DNA from: Macrobrachium rosenbergii
Lineage: Eukaryota > Arthropoda > Malacostraca > Decapoda > Palaemonidae
Reading direction: 5' to 3'
Length of the DNA: 64,000 nt
Assembly: GCF_040412425.1 (NCBI RefSeq)
Contig: NC_089763.1
Span: forward strand, 58,862,915-58,926,914
In this document: positions 12,642 through 25,639 of the stretch, in pieces
Layout of the letters: each line of letters starts with the position of its first letter
Position numbering within the stretch: position 1 is the first letter of the stretch
Position numbers and translations under genes: made by a program
Notes under the pieces: model-generated
Seen by the model: the letters and a program-made list of their open reading frames with translations, nothing else
The model's database searches: none
Told to the model about the DNA's origin: nothing

Positions 12642-12658
12642 GAGCTGATGATCAGCTC
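12642..12658 (+). promoter_or_regulatory. 3' tail hairpin of LINE1, shared with SINEs
   Basis: GAGCTG, loop ATGAT, CAGCTC: a perfect 6 bp stem with a 5-base loop in the last 40 bases of LINE1. The same stem with loop TTAAT stands at 49579-49595, and inverted at 14666-14682, in the tails of two SINEs. It is probably a recognition structure for reverse transcription; that role is inference. Confidence 0.6.
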
Positions 12659-12678
12659 CGTGGTCTGGTAAAACTATT

Positions 12679-12758
<80 letters not shown>
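12679..12758. repeat. (AAT)n tract at LINE1 3' end
   Basis: About 80 bp of AAT repeat directly after the LINE1 tail. It is either the element's own simple-repeat tail or the target sequence. Confidence 0.97.
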
Positions 12759-12759
<1 letters not shown>

Positions 12760-13023
12760 TTTCAAGCTTACCAATTAGATGTCATGGTGGAGGCAGGTTG
12801 GTATCGATTCTAAACACAGGACTTGACTTCGATAGGCAGGATCGATGTCAGCAATTATCTCTCTTAAGCAGCCGAATGGTCCCAATCTTTGTTCATCATT
12901 GTGTCTCAACCAAGTATTAGTTGGAATTCTGGCCGATGTGGTTATCGATCATAATTGCAAATTGGTATCGTGCATTCAAAATTAAATGACAGATGTGGCT
13001 TAATATTTGTGGTTGTGTATATG

Positions 13024-13026
<3 letters not shown>

Positions 13027-13099
<73 letters not shown>
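13027..13099. repeat. (TA)n microsatellite
   Basis: About 73 bp of TA, followed by a short run of TGTG/CACA (about 13100-13128). Confidence 0.98.
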
Positions 13100-13105
<6 letters not shown>

Positions 13106-14250
13106 GTGTATACACACACACACATATACAAATATAAACATATAATTTTTAATTGTATGCTTTAATGAACTACTTTTGTCAAGAAATTACCTCCTCTAAT
13201 TTGTCAGTCTTTTTTCATTTCAGGTAAGTTTGCAGTCATTTATGAATGTAGAGGCTTTCATTGCAAGGCCTAACATTAGCATCATACAAGGTAGAGTACT
13301 GAATTTTGTAATTGGTCCCGTAGTATCCATGAAAAATATCGTGATATGATTGCTTCCATTATTTGTTTGATTTCGCCTATTAGATTGCGATTAGAAAACG
13401 GATAGAGCCATAGAGATTATAAAATTCAGCAAAGTTTTGTATAGGTTTCGACTTTATATATAAATGAGGGATTTTGCGTATGGCAAAGGCAGTAAAATGG
13501 ATGTCATGACTTGCAGTATTCTTTTAGGTAACTTTGATATGGTTATCTTTCCCTGTCTCGTCCTCCCTATCCTATACATTATGGAGTAAATGAGAATGGA
13601 ATAGTATACCTTAAATGTGTGTATGTATATTGAAAGCCTACAACTGATTGCCATGGGTGTTGTAGTAGTGAATTTTCCGTGTGCATTGCATTTCTTAGTA
13701 CCTCATCCAAGCTGAAAGCTGAAAATTTGTCTGGCATCCCTATGTATGTGTACATGTATACAGTAAACGTTTCACATTTTCAACTTTTCTCAGGATCAGT
13801 CTCAGTCAAAGTTAGCACAACGCATTCTTGGTTAAAAGAGATTTGTAGTTCGTTCATAAGGGATTAGATCCATTTCAAGGGAGATCATCAAAGCAGTAAT
13901 GAAAATATTGTGGTGATATTTCAAAACCCATAATTACCAGACTAAAAATGGTAAAACTTGCAGAAAGTTTCCTCATGTAGTGCTGATTTAAGGTTGTTCA
14001 GGACATGGGCGTTGGGGTTAAGTTGGAGCCACGATAGGGTGTCCAGAGTATTACATTGTAATACATAAGAAAAATCTTGATCAAATACTTGCGGAGTGTA
14101 CCAAGGTGGTTCTTGTAGCAGTGAGACACACCGACCATTTTTCATGTAGTTTACTCAAACTATGACCTCAAGGACTAGGATGGCGCCGAAATGAGGATAC
14201 AAAGTTTTACGTATAAATATATAGGAAACATTTTAATAATATACTTGAAT
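13100..14250. other. No recognisable feature
   Basis: AT-rich single-copy-looking DNA. Open frames of 62-67 codons on both strands have no recognisable domain. Confidence 0.55.
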
Positions 14251-14254
14251 TTGC

Positions 14255-14450
14255 ACCAAGGACTTCAGTGTTACCCAAGGAACATTCTTGGAGTCCTTGA
14301 TGGTAGTTTCCCAGTACCTTTATTCGTTTTAATCTATATTGTGTGACAAAATAGGTGTCTTAGAATATTAGTTACAATGGTATACAGATGATGCAACGGT
14401 TGCTGTAGTGAATCATCTTAGTAAATGCAGAATTAAAGCAGCAATTGTTA
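14255..14450 (+). pseudogene. Fossil LINE reverse-transcriptase fragment
   Basis: Around 14268-14290 the translation gives VTQGTFLESL, like the VPQGSVLGPLLF motif of non-LTR reverse transcriptases. About 35 codons later, at 14378, comes QWYTDDATVAVV, like the catalytic YADDTTLLAVV block. Order and spacing fit. The remains belong to a family distinct from LINE1 and LINE2 and are too decayed to place further; a CR1-like origin is a guess. Confidence 0.55.
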
Positions 14451-14629
14451 TTTATATTCCCAGTGATTATACAGATTTATATGTAAAATGATCATACAGT
14501 ATTACTAAACAAACCGAATGGTCATGATCTTGAACAGCAAGCTTACGCAGAATGGAGTGGCCCTTATGTGATGAAGTGAAAAAAAATGAAAGGAGTAGAA
14601 ATGAACACATATTGAATAACCAAATAGCT

Positions 14630-14885
14630 ATAAAGTTAAGTATACCATAGTTTAACCAGACCACTGAGCTGATTAACAGCTCTCCTAGGGCTGGCCCGAA
14701 GGATTAGAATTATTTTACGTGGCTAAGAACCAGTTGATTACTTAGCAACGGGACCTACACCTTATTGTGGAATCCAAACCACATTATAGCGAGAAATGAA
14801 TTTCTATCACCAGAAATAAATTCCTCTGATCTTCATCAGCCGGCCGGAGACTCGAACTCGGGCCTACCGAGTGCTATATATTCCT
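14630..14885 (-). mobile_element. tRNA-derived SINE, minus strand, 5' truncated
   Basis: On the minus strand it reads GAGTTCGAGTCTCCGGCCGG (tRNA B box), then a body with TTTCTGGTGATAGAAATTCA, GTTGCTAAGTAATCAACTGG and ATCCTTCGGGCCAGCCCTAG, ending in GAGAGCTGTTAATCAGCTCA and TAACTTTA. It is the same family as 49351-49629. The box A half of the tRNA head is missing. A short shared GCTATA at both edges may be a target duplication, but this is weak. Confidence 0.8.
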
Positions 14886-15049
14886 CACACGTTCAGAAAA
14901 CATTTTATTTTTATGGATGTAGCTTGCAAGTGAATGGTTTAGCCAAAAAGGAATGCTAAATTTATTCACAGATATCAGTCTTCCAACAAATACCCTTCAA
15001 GCTACTGTGTGGATTAGAAGCTAGAAGAATGAAAAATCTCGGGAAATTT

Positions 15050-15949
<900 letters not shown>

Positions 15950-16215
15950 TTAGGATACACTCGAAGATGTATGATAGGCTTTTGATAGAAAAAGCAGAAC
16001 ATATAGCTACGGAAGGATTGATGTTGGGAAAATAATGTGGTTTTGAAAAAGCTGAAGATGTTCAGATGAAGTGGTATTTATAAAGCAGTTGTGTTACAGG
16101 CTTGAGGGTAAAGGAAAATGCATTTTCTGGCTTATTTGGACATAGAAAAAGCTTATGATGGAAGTAGTAGAGATGCAATGTGGAGGATAATGTATGAAGT
16201 ATAAGGTACTCTTTC
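15950..16215 (+). pseudogene. Fossil LINE reverse-transcriptase fragment, second family
   Basis: The translation passes through YDRLLIEKAEHIATEG, CGFEKAEDVQ, LCYRLEGKGK and AYLDIEKAYDGSSRDAMWRI in shifting frames. This matches the reverse-transcriptase stretch RxIxxxEH...QCGFRKGRGC...YLDLEKAYDxVxRxAxW of RTE/CR1-like LINEs. The last block carries the first catalytic Asp. Nothing recognisable follows, so only about 90 codons survive. It is distinct from LINE1, LINE2 and the 14.3 kb fossil. Confidence 0.6.
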
Positions 16216-16504
16216 GATCTTTTGCTGTTTAGTCATTGGTGTCTTGTTCCTTTGCTCTTAGTATTTTTCTGAATGGAATGATTTAAAAAAAACGGAGAAA
16301 GGGATGAAGTAAATTCAAAGTTGTTCTGTAGGAAGGAGTTACTGATGAAAAGGGAAGTGGTTTACGTTTGCGATTGGGAGAGGGTTGAATAATGATAAGA
16401 GAAGCTGCAGAGCTAGGTGAAAGAGTTTGAAATGCTACGCAGAGAAGAATTGTTAAAAGGAAACGACTGTACATGCACCTTCTTTTAAGAAATGTTTACC
16501 TACA

Positions 16505-16757
16505 GGTGTGTCTACACTAAAGTAAAACATGTTGTACACACACTTCGGCAACTTACTGGGTACCTATGACAAACAGGTTGAAAGCAAGTCAACGAATTAT
16601 AAGTGGAAAACAAATCTTTGGTAAATGGTAGACAATCATATGAAGCGCTGGTTAGGACGATCAATAAGTCGTCGATTTGTATTCCACCTGTTACGTTGTG
16701 TGCGGTAAGTTGCTGACGTGGTTTTATGACACATTTTACTGTATTGTGGATGCACCC
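16505..16757. mobile_element. Foldback MITE, copy 1
   Basis: A nearly palindromic non-coding element of about 250 bp. The left arm (about 16511-16602) has CACTAAAGTAAAACATG, TTCGGCAACTTAC and AACAGGTTGAAAGCAAGTCA. The right arm (about 16663-16755) reads the inverse: ATAAGTCGTCGATTTG, CCACCTGTT, GTAAGTTGCTGACG, ACATTTTACTGTATTGTGG. A loop of about 60 bp separates them. There is no coding capacity. A second copy lies at 30589-30832. The moving enzyme is not identifiable from the sequence. Confidence 0.7.
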
Positions 16758-16759
16758 TC

Positions 16760-18430
16760 ATATGCATATAAACATGAAAGCATTTAAATTCAAGTCGATT
16801 GTTCTTTAAGCCAAACAGAATTTAAACAAATACCTGAAGTTGATCATGTGACCGGAAGGCGTCAGTCACGAACTTACTTTGGAAATGCCATACAGTATAC
16901 TTATAAATTTTATAAATACTGTGATGGAAACGCAAACTTTAATTATACTCTTACTTCATAAAGAACGCTTTGTTTATCTACCTACCTACTACAGCATATA
17001 GTTTTCAGTATGAAAAGCAGTATACATTGGGAAGAGCTGTTCATGGAAAGATGCATAAAAGTTCTGAACATGATTTTTTTTTACGATAAATAAAAATGTT
17101 CTGGTGATTTCTTAAGTGTTGTTTCACAATTGGGAGTGGGATTAGTTTTTCCTTGAACAAAAGAATGTAATAGTAAATTCCCTATTCACAGTCATAAAGT
17201 TTTCTGTGAAATTCATGGTTTATTTCATGGTTTTCATGGTTTATTGGACATAGTATTAAATATTGATTTAATGCGCACTTATACATAAATAAATAGTACA
17301 AAATCACATTCCACAATAATAGAATACAGGATAAGAAAATTAATCCGATCAAACACCTTCAAATGATAGCTTTTATGCAGTTTTGGAATCTTTTCTTTAG
17401 GGATGGGTCAGATAGATTTATTGTATTGTTTGTGTCCGAAGACAAGGCGGTGGACAGTGAACCATCAGTTTCATCAGATGATGTTTCATTACTGGTCTTA
17501 ACAGATGACACAAAAGTCAATTTTTCATTGCTTATAAAACATGTATAATGATATGTTTGGAGCTGGAAAACATCAGAAAATTATTTAGTTACTAAGGTAG
17601 AATCTCACAATATGTGATGAAACAAATATTGGACCTTTATTCCTCTTGAAAGTGAATGTTGTGAAGAGTGGGTTATGGTGGGAGAATGGCCACAAAAGTA
17701 AATGAATAAGGAAGATGGTAGGGTGCCTGCAAATCGTCGGAGATTTATGGGAGAGGTTTATGTAAATAAAGATTTAAATTTATTGAATATATGAGGGAAT
17801 CGTTAAGCCATCTCTTCATCATGGTTGGAAGTTGTGAGCATTGGTTACCAATGAAAACATAAATGTGGAAACTGCTGACATTAATTTCATTGTGGAAATG
17901 AGGTAAGAATAATTGAAATATTTATAAATGAAGATACGACAGAGAAGTGGGCAAGTGGAGCATGGTATAGTGTTGAAAATACATGTAATATAGAAGTGTA
18001 GGAAATAAGGGGAAGAGTAGACTGAGAAAGTCCAGGCTAGATTGAAGACAAGAGATGTTTGAAAGGTAGACTCCCAGCATCCTGGAAGTGTGAAATAGCC
18101 TGCAGCATTAGGGATTCGATGTGCTGCAGATGTGCTCGTTTGTCGAGCTGCTGATTTCTTGGAAGTTTTATGCACGTGGTTTATAATTTATTTAGCAGAC
18201 AATACATGAAAATGAAGGTATCTTTTCTTGATTTTTATGGAGTTAGTTTCTATGAAGAATGACTACTTTATGGTTGGTGGATGGCTTAGCTTAAGCCAAC
18301 GCCCTACCAATAAGTATGGTAGGGTGTTAAAATGGTCAATAACCCTGGTGTCGGTATATAATCTCTTCAAGCTGACGGAGATATTTTTTCCTAGAACAAC
18401 GCATTCATGTAGTCAATCACGCAAATTCAC
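16760..18430. other. No recognisable gene
   Basis: AT-rich DNA. Open frames at 17363-17548 (plus) and 17819-18175 (minus) have no recognisable domain and no repeat support. A small direct repeat of TTCATGGTTTATT lies near 17210-17245. Confidence 0.55.
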
Positions 18431-18454
18431 ACAGACATACACATACACACATAC

Positions 18455-18538
<84 letters not shown>

Positions 18539-18595
18539 TATATATATCTATGAAACACGTGCATATTAGTTCCATATTCATATTTATATTATTGT
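18431..18595. repeat. (CATA)n-(TA)n tract with SINE tail remnant
   Basis: CA/CATA repeats lead into about 67 bp of TA (18466-18532). The flank after it, TCTATGAAACACGTGCATATTAGTTCCA, split here as TCTATGAAACACGTG and ATTAGTTCCA, matches the tail of the SINE at 27055-27330, so the TA tract seems to sit inside an old SINE copy. Confidence 0.65.
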
Positions 18596-18599
18596 ATCT

Positions 18600-19560
18600 C
18601 TGAGAAATTAAAGTAGACTCCTCAGTACATGCTTTTTGGAATCACACCAAGGGACTGATATTAGCACTCCAATTGATGACGTACGCAGAAGAGAAACTTG
18701 TAGAAGAATTAAAGGGTCGAGGTGCGATTAGTGTTGGAAGAATGAAGAAGACCAATGGAGCAATAGTTCTACTTAATTTAATCATCACATTCAATTCGAC
18801 CCACTTACCTTATATAATAAAAGCAGCATGGTTACGTTTCAAGGTTAAGCAACATATACCAAGACTGAGATGTTTTTATTGTCAAGAATATGGTCATATG
18901 TTTGGATCTTGTAGGCAGAAGAGACAAGGTAAGCCTACTATGTATGTTAGATGTAGTGAGCCAGAGCATGGTGTGTGTATTTTATAAAGAAGCAAACTTA
19001 TACATTGTGGATACAGTCATCCATCTTCACAGAATTGTGATGTGTACATCATGAAGAAAGAAATGGAAACTGAACAGATCACATTGACAGAGGCAACAGA
19101 GAAAGTATTAAATCAGTATGTTAGACCAGGAATATCCTTTTCCAGTAAAGCTGCCAGCCGAAGAAGGAATATAAATGCTACCAGGGGTGCATCTCTTGGC
19201 CATGTAAAGGGGGGGATCAATGGCGACCTGTATTCATTCCTCTTGGGAGGTTATGCCAGTAGTTTCTGGTACTCTTGCCTCTTGGGAGGCTTTGCCAGTA
19301 ATTTCTGGAACTCCTGCCTCTTCGGAGGCAGCGCTAGTGATTTCTGGTGCTCTAGCCCTTGCAGAAGCAGAGCCAGATGTACCTGTCACTCCTGCCTCCC
19401 TGGAGGTTACACCAGTTATACCTGGTATGTCCACCTCTTTTGAGGCTGCGCCAGCTGTAGCTGGCACTCCAGCCTCTTTGGAGGCCGCATTATCAGTTTC
19501 TGGTGCTTGTGTCTCACTGGAGCCTGCACCAGTCAGGAGCACTTGAAAATTCCACCTCTC
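18600..19560 (+). pseudogene. LINE2 copy A ORF1, gag-like, 5' truncated
   Basis: It retains EEKLVEELKGRGAISVGRMK and the ITFNSTHLP block of Jockey ORF1, then the first zinc knuckle CFYCQEYGHMFGSC (about 18870). The second is degraded (RCSEPEHGVC) and the third has lost its first Cys (LIHCGYSHPSSQNC, after a stop and frame change). A spacer follows, then a run of 13-residue Ala/Pro/Ser-rich repeats (19256-19528). The role would be packaging of the element RNA. The frame of the repeats differs from that of the knuckles, so at least one further shift has occurred. Confidence 0.75.
19256..19528 (+). repeat. 39 bp in-frame repeat array in LINE2 ORF1 (7 units)
   Basis: Seven consecutive 39 bp units encode PVVSGTLASWEAL, PVISGTPASSEAA, LVISGALALAEAE, PDVPVTPASLEVT, PVIPGMSTSFEAA, PAVAGTPASLEAA and LSVSGACVSLEPA. 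The consensus is PVISGTPASLEAA. The array is free of stops in other frames and on the other strand too, which produces long false frames there. Confidence 0.9.
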
Positions 19561-21677
19561 CTTAAGCATCACCCATTTTGTTAGGTGCTTAAAACTTGAA
19601 ATTTCCATAACGAAGATGCTATCAAACGTGCCAAGCATCCATGATACTGGGGAGGCCTTGCCATCTATGGCAGGTATTTCCTCCATGGAAGCAGCACCAC
19701 CATCAACTTCAAAACAGAAGGCTACCATAAATAATCAGTCTTCTCCCAGAAAACAGCCGAAGCAAGGCAATATAGAATGCTTAAAGGGGCTCTAGTTTGA
19801 CAGCCTCAAAACCAAAGTAAAATTAATTCATTTTCTCCAGTTGAACTGTCAGGGATTAAGAGCTAAATGGGAAGAACTAAGGCTAATGATATCAGAAGTG
19901 TCTACTGTATGTATAGGTTTGCAGGAGACTATGATTGGTAATAATACGTGTCAGAGCCCACGAGAGTATACAGAATATCATTCCACTTATAACATAAATA
20001 TGGGAAGTCATGGGGGCGTAGTTTTTACATATTCGTAATGATACCCCACAAAATCTTCTTAGTATCCAGTCTACACTGCAAGTGATAGGATTGCAGCTGC
20101 ATTTGCAAAGAAAATATACAGTATGTTCTCTCTATCTACTCCCTAGTGAATTCTTCCCCATTGATGAATTTAAATCCCTTATTCTACAGCTACCACGCCC
20201 TTTTCTTATTCTGGGAGATATGAGTAGTAGAAACCTCTTTGGGGTGACATCATTACCAATCAAAGAGGAAATTGACTGCGTTCCATCATAGAAAGTGAAA
20301 ATGTGAGAATCCTAAACACAGGGGAGCCTACACATTTTCACGTTTAAAGCAGGCATATGATCAGCAATTGATTTATCTGCATGTAGTGATGACTGCCCTA
20401 TTGATTTCAGTTGAAGAGTGATAAATGTTATATTTACCAGCGATCATTTTCCAATAGTAATAAATGTAGCTTCAAATCCTTCATCTTCAAAGTTCCCTAA
20501 ATGAAACATTGTCAAGTTGAATGGGCAGGATTCCAGGAACAGCTTGATAGATGACTCAGCTGATGCCTTTCCCTCTGTAGACAATGCCCTTGACTTTTTT
20601 TAATACAATTATATTCTTGGCTGGTCTTCAATCAATACCTAGGACATTGAGCTTATTTATCTGCTGACCTTTTCCCTAGTGGACTTATAAATGCCAGGAA
20701 ACTCATAAAACTATGAGACCAGCTTTCACCAGATGCCTCAGACAAAAATGTGAGTATTACCATATTGAATTTCGAAAACCAAGAGCTCATTTCCTCATTA
20801 AAGATAAAAAGGCACGAAAGGAATAGGAATCTTGGACAATTTTCATATCTTCACCAAACTAAAAAACATCTCTGACTTTAGTTTGTAAGAGAGCTAGGAA
20901 AATAGCAGGTAACTTTACTCCTTGTCAACCTCCAGTTATCAAGATCAATGGTAGTGAAGTAGCAGATCCCCAGTTAGTGGAAAATGAGTTTGCCGATCAT
21001 TTTTCTAATGTAAAAAATGAAAATGATGACAGACCCTATGGAGCTCTAAGAGCGCTAATGAAACAGACCGAAATTGATTTTAATGTTAAGGATTGAACAG
21101 TACAATCTACCTTTTACTATGAGGGAATTTTAATCAGCCTTAAGTAAGTGTAGTGAATCAGCTTCTGGACTGGATGATATGACACATTCAGTAACTAAGC
21201 ATACCCCGCAAATATGAGATTTTTTCTTATTAAGCCTTATTAATGTAATTTTCAGAGAACATATCATCCCTGAGTTATGGGAGGTGTTAAAATTACTGCT
21301 GTTTGTGAAATCAGGGAAAGACCCATTCGACACAGAGAATTATCATTCCATTGCAGTGACATCATGTGTGTGTGTGTAAGATCTTCAAAGAAATGGTGAA
21401 TACATATTTGATGTGGTACAGCATGGTAAATATCTGTCTCCTGCTCAGTGTGGTTTTAAGTATGCACGCTAAAACTGATGTGTTGGTTCAAATGGAATCA
21501 TCAGTATGTGAAGGTTTTGCTAGGAAGCAGCATTATGTCACTGTTTTCTTTGGTCTTGAGAGGGCTTATGATACAATTATGGATATATAGCATTCTGAGG
21601 GTCCTTTATGAATGCAACCTGAGAGGAAATTTGCCTTTTTTTCATCAAGGCTTTTTTTTATAAATAGGTTGTTTCAG

Positions 21678-22873
21678 TATTTTTTTGAGTAAGCTCACAA
21701 ACAAGCTTTGTTCGGTCTTGGTGGAGAGAATTGCATTAATCTCAGGTAAAATGTGGTTTGCTATTGTGGTAGTTATGCCATGAATGTTAAAGTGGAAAAG
21801 AAATGTATTTTCTCTAAAGAAAATTATTTTGATATAGGGGCGGATTATTATGCCAGTGAAATCCTTTTGTAAAAAGAAGGTTCTCTATTATACAAAAGAC
21901 AAAAGTTAGTGAGCATTTACCTAGAACATTTGATATGCTCAGTCAAAATAAACAATGGGGTACAAAATATAACAATGAAAATTAATTCAATCACTGCTAC
22001 AATCTTCACTAAAAGGTCTATTCACAAGCATCTCATTGTAAGACAAGTATTTCTAAAGTTTATCTAAAGGTTCATTCACTTTATTATGGAACAATGTTTC
22101 GGGCACCATTAATTTCTTCTCATACATCCTACGTTTAAAGATTATTGGTTACTCTTGGGAGCTCTCTGTCAAGCAATTAATTAGGAAAATCACTTACAAA
22201 GCTCACCATTAAGAAGCTTACCTGAATGGCAAACTTCTACACCTGCGGGGAAGAAACAAATAACAGTTGGTAGTGGAAGGAAATAGTGACACATTAGCAA
22301 CAAATATAAAAAATCATACAAAAAATTAAAAATTCCTGAAAATTCTTTACAAAAAATTGTGAGGCACTACAACACCAACCAGCAAAGACAGCTCCAATCC
22401 CTGGGTTCTGCTGCAAAGGATTGATAGAGATATCCAGCTATCTCCGTTGCCACTCGGCGAGAAGCCTATGCTTGCAAGGGAAGCTGTATAGTCTCTAGTC
22501 GTGAAAGCACAGGGATTGTACTGCCTGAGGAACCGCTTCACCTGTCACTGACACAGAAGATCGGGACAGGGAGGAACTCTTCTTAGTGCCTCGGAAGCAG
22601 AGCTAGCAGGTCAGGCAAAAGGCGAAGTCTTCTAGCAGTCATCTAAATTCGGGGTGAACAGCACTTGCTGAACGCCTTGCGAATTAGACAAATACGAAGG
22701 GAAGATGATGATGTTGAGGTTGTTCCACCATGTCAGCATGCTTCACTGTAGCCATCTGTGGGTCTGATATGATGAAGCAGAAGACCTGCAGACTTCTGTT
22801 GAGCCGGGAGGCGAACAGAAAGATGATAGGGAACCCTTAAGTCAAGCAACCTCTCTGTGAAGAATTGAGTGAA
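21678..22873. mobile_element. 1.2 kb insertion of unknown nature in LINE2 copy A
   Basis: LINE2 sequence stops after GGTTGTTTCAG and resumes at GGTCAGGTTGGAGCGAC. The other two LINE2 copies are continuous at this point. The insert is AT-rich in its first two thirds and more GC-rich from about 22360. No clear terminal repeats, target duplication or protein domain was found. The frame at 22347-22541 (minus) is unassigned. It could be part of an LTR or DIRS-like element, or a filler from repair. Confidence 0.55.
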
Positions 22874-23759
22874 GGTCAGGTTGGAGCGACAATGTTAGAA
22901 GTATTCAACCAAGAAGAAGGAGTACTGCAAGGAAGTGTTCTAAGCATAACCTTGTTTGCCTTAGTAATCGATTGGTTATCCAAAATGCATCCCCCATTCG
23001 ATATCTTTTGCAGGAACAAATATAGTAAAGTGAGCTGAGATGAATGGTTTTAGGTTTTCAGCTAGTAAAATGGTAACCATGCACTTTTGCCATATAAGAG
23101 GATTCCATCCTGATCCAGATCTGTTCAAACATGGGCAGAGAATTCCATGTGTTGGTGAAACAAGGTTTCTTGGGTTGATTTTTTTTATAGCAGGTGACTT
23201 GCATCCCGCATCTGAAATATTATTATAACAAAATGCTTGTATGCAATGAATGTGCTGAAAGTTGTGTCCCACACTTCATGGGCTGCTGCCCGAACTCAAA
23301 TGTTGAGGCTATATAGAGCCTTAGTCTTTTCAAAATTAATTTATGGATGTGATTTGCACACCTCGGCAAAGCCTAATAGCCTTAAAATGCTTAATTTAAT
23401 TCATCATGGAGGAGTGAGATTAGCTACAGGAAAATTTAAGTCATCTCCTACTGAGAGCATGTTTGTAGGTGTTGGTGAGATATCTCTGGATCTTCATTAC
23501 CAACATCTTCTAGTTTGAAGCTAGTATAGATTTCAGAGGCTCCATAAGTCCTTAATGAGTATTTTTTATCAGAAATGAAAGGCATTGACAGTTATATTGA
23601 AAATCACCCCAAGCAACCTCAACCATTTGGTTTTAGATTAAAATGTATAACCAGGCAATTACGCATGCCAGGAATGGAGATTTTTAGTTATTTTAATTAG
23701 ACAAAGGCAGCATTGTCCAGTGAGGCAATGCAGTCAATATTTTTAGATCATGCCTCTCG

Positions 23760-24206
23760 ACATTATAAAGCCCCACATGGACCCATACGATCATCCATCT
23801 TACCTGGCTGCCCAAAATCATACCCTGTGGCCATCCATTTCTCACAGAGAACATCTCCGGACATGCACGCCAGCATGCGTATATAAGAAACACAGCCGAC
23901 AGCATACACTCTTTTAATGTATAGTATCATCCATGATCATGTTACGTCAAATGTATCATTCCTACTGAAAGCAATACAGTGTCAACTTTCCAGCTACATT
24001 TATTAGAACTCTGTCCGATATTTGTATACAGAATTATGTACCATTTTCCATTCTCAAGCAAACACAGTTGAATGTATGTTAATCTCTATTTCGTTCACTT
24101 CCTGTCAGGCACTACATTTCTGCTTGCAAGAGCCCTTGGCCTGTCTGTTTGTTGTTTTGAATAAGTTAGTAAGTTTGCAGACTCAGCCTCTCACTCACGC
24201 CTTCAC
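23760..24206. mobile_element. 0.45 kb insertion in LINE2 copy A, possibly a solo LTR
   Basis: It is absent from the two other LINE2 copies, which pass directly from the ATTTTTAGA region to CAACATGATAACTCC. Inside is a TATA-like GCGTATATAAG (about 23877) followed by AACACAGCCGACAGC, as in an LTR promoter. ACAT occurs at both edges and might be a short target duplication. The LTR assignment is inference; TG...CA ends were not found. Confidence 0.4.
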
Positions 24207-24957
24207 TACAACATGATAACTCCATTGCACTTTTTATGGACGGCTCAAAGTCAGATGCTGGCATCTTCTTTAAGAAACTGGAAATTTTGTTTCAGAATTT
24301 ATACAGCAGAACTTGTTTTCAGAATGGAAGTTGTTTTATTTTATACTCGTATGGTGACTCAATAAGTGTTCTTCAGTCTTTAAAATATTTTAACTCTTTA
24401 AACCCACTGATTTTAGAGATATTGGAATGGCTGCTTTTAGTGAAAGGTAGAGGTAAAGAAGTAAATTTTTGCTGGGGGTGCCTTCCCATGTTGGTATGGT
24501 TGGAAACGAGAAAGCTGATCAACATGCTAAGTCAGCAGTCACCTCCCCAGAACCCAGAAGATGCTTGCTACTATATTGGGGTGTATATCATCTTATAGGT
24601 CAGAAAATGAAAAATCTTTGGCAGTCTCTTTTTTAGGAAGGAATTGAAACAAAGCAAAAGATGCGCTGTATTACGTTATTACTATATGCCAATGAGATTA
24701 GAAACGATGTTGTGCAGGCTAAGGATTAGACATACAAGACTCACTCATGGGTTCTTGATGCCAGGTGAAAACCATCCATTCTGCAATGGCATTGTGCTAT
24801 TGACTGTGAGACATTTGCTGGTCGAATGTCCCAGTCTTGGGATCTAAGACATAGGTTCCTCTCTTGCATACTTGACAGAGATGGACACATTATCTTTGCA
24901 ACAATCTCAGAGGATTGTAATATATAGTAGCTATTTTTGTTAAGGAAGTGGACCTCT

Positions 24958-25236
<279 letters not shown>

Positions 25237-25639
25237 CCACGAATGTCCAGGGTTACTTACTTGACTCTGGGCAGTAACGGATGAATGCAAGGAGTTCCTT
25301 TTATTTATTACACATCTGACTCAATATTAGGACAGCTCATAGACAAAATAAAGGAAAGCTATGGCCTAGGGCCTTCTTCATGTGAGGGAAATTACGTAAA
25401 CTCAAGGGTTCTCTTAACTAATTATATTTACATAACAAACACAGATCAGAAGAATGACGAATTACTGGGCAGGTAATAATGAAACCTACACAGAATAAAT
25501 ATTCTCCGCTGATGATGTCTTCATAACAGGAACATCACAGTGGGAGGATAGAAGGGGGATTGCACATGGATGGAGCCAAGAGATTCCACAGTCGAGGCCT
25601 ATATGCAAATATATGCTAAATGGTTACTTGCAGTAATAA

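Larger units (their letters stand above)
7205..12678 (+). mobile_element. LINE1: near-full-length dead non-LTR retrotransposon, I/Jockey group
   Basis: The order is as expected for this group: a short 5' region, ORF1 with zinc knuckles (7417-8700), ORF2 with apurinic-type endonuclease, reverse transcriptase, RNase H and a C-terminal Cys/His motif (8807-12600), then a 3' tail of about 75 bp. It ends in CTGGTAAAACTATTTT running into (AAT)n. Such elements copy themselves by target-primed reverse transcription. Many stops and frameshifts, plus an internal inverted duplication at 11020-11607, make it inactive. The 5' boundary is approximate. The 3' tail resembles the tail of the SINEs at 14.6 and 49.4 kb. 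Confidence 0.8.
19835..24860 (+). pseudogene. LINE2 copy A ORF2: endonuclease, reverse transcriptase, RNase H, broken
   Basis: Endonuclease, 19835-20460: LQLNCQGLRAKWEELRL, CIGLQETM (catalytic Glu present), LILGDMSSRN, then SDHFPIV near 20440. Reverse transcriptase: VIKINGSEVADPQLVENEFA near 20940, FFGLERAYDT near 21550 (catalytic Asp replaced by Gly), and EGVLQGSVLSITLFALVI after the 1.2 kb insertion; the YxDD block is deleted. The connection region SKLIYGCDLHTSAKPN is at about 23330. RNase H starts FMDGSKSDAG (about 24235) after the 0.45 kb insertion. The C-terminal motif RLRIRHTRLTHGFLMPGENH is near 24720. Many stops. Confidence 0.8.

Noticed and set aside
19234..19728. 164-codon minus-strand frame antisense to LINE2 ORF1
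   Set aside because: It is open only because the 39 bp repeat units lack stops on either strand; no homologue or start signal.
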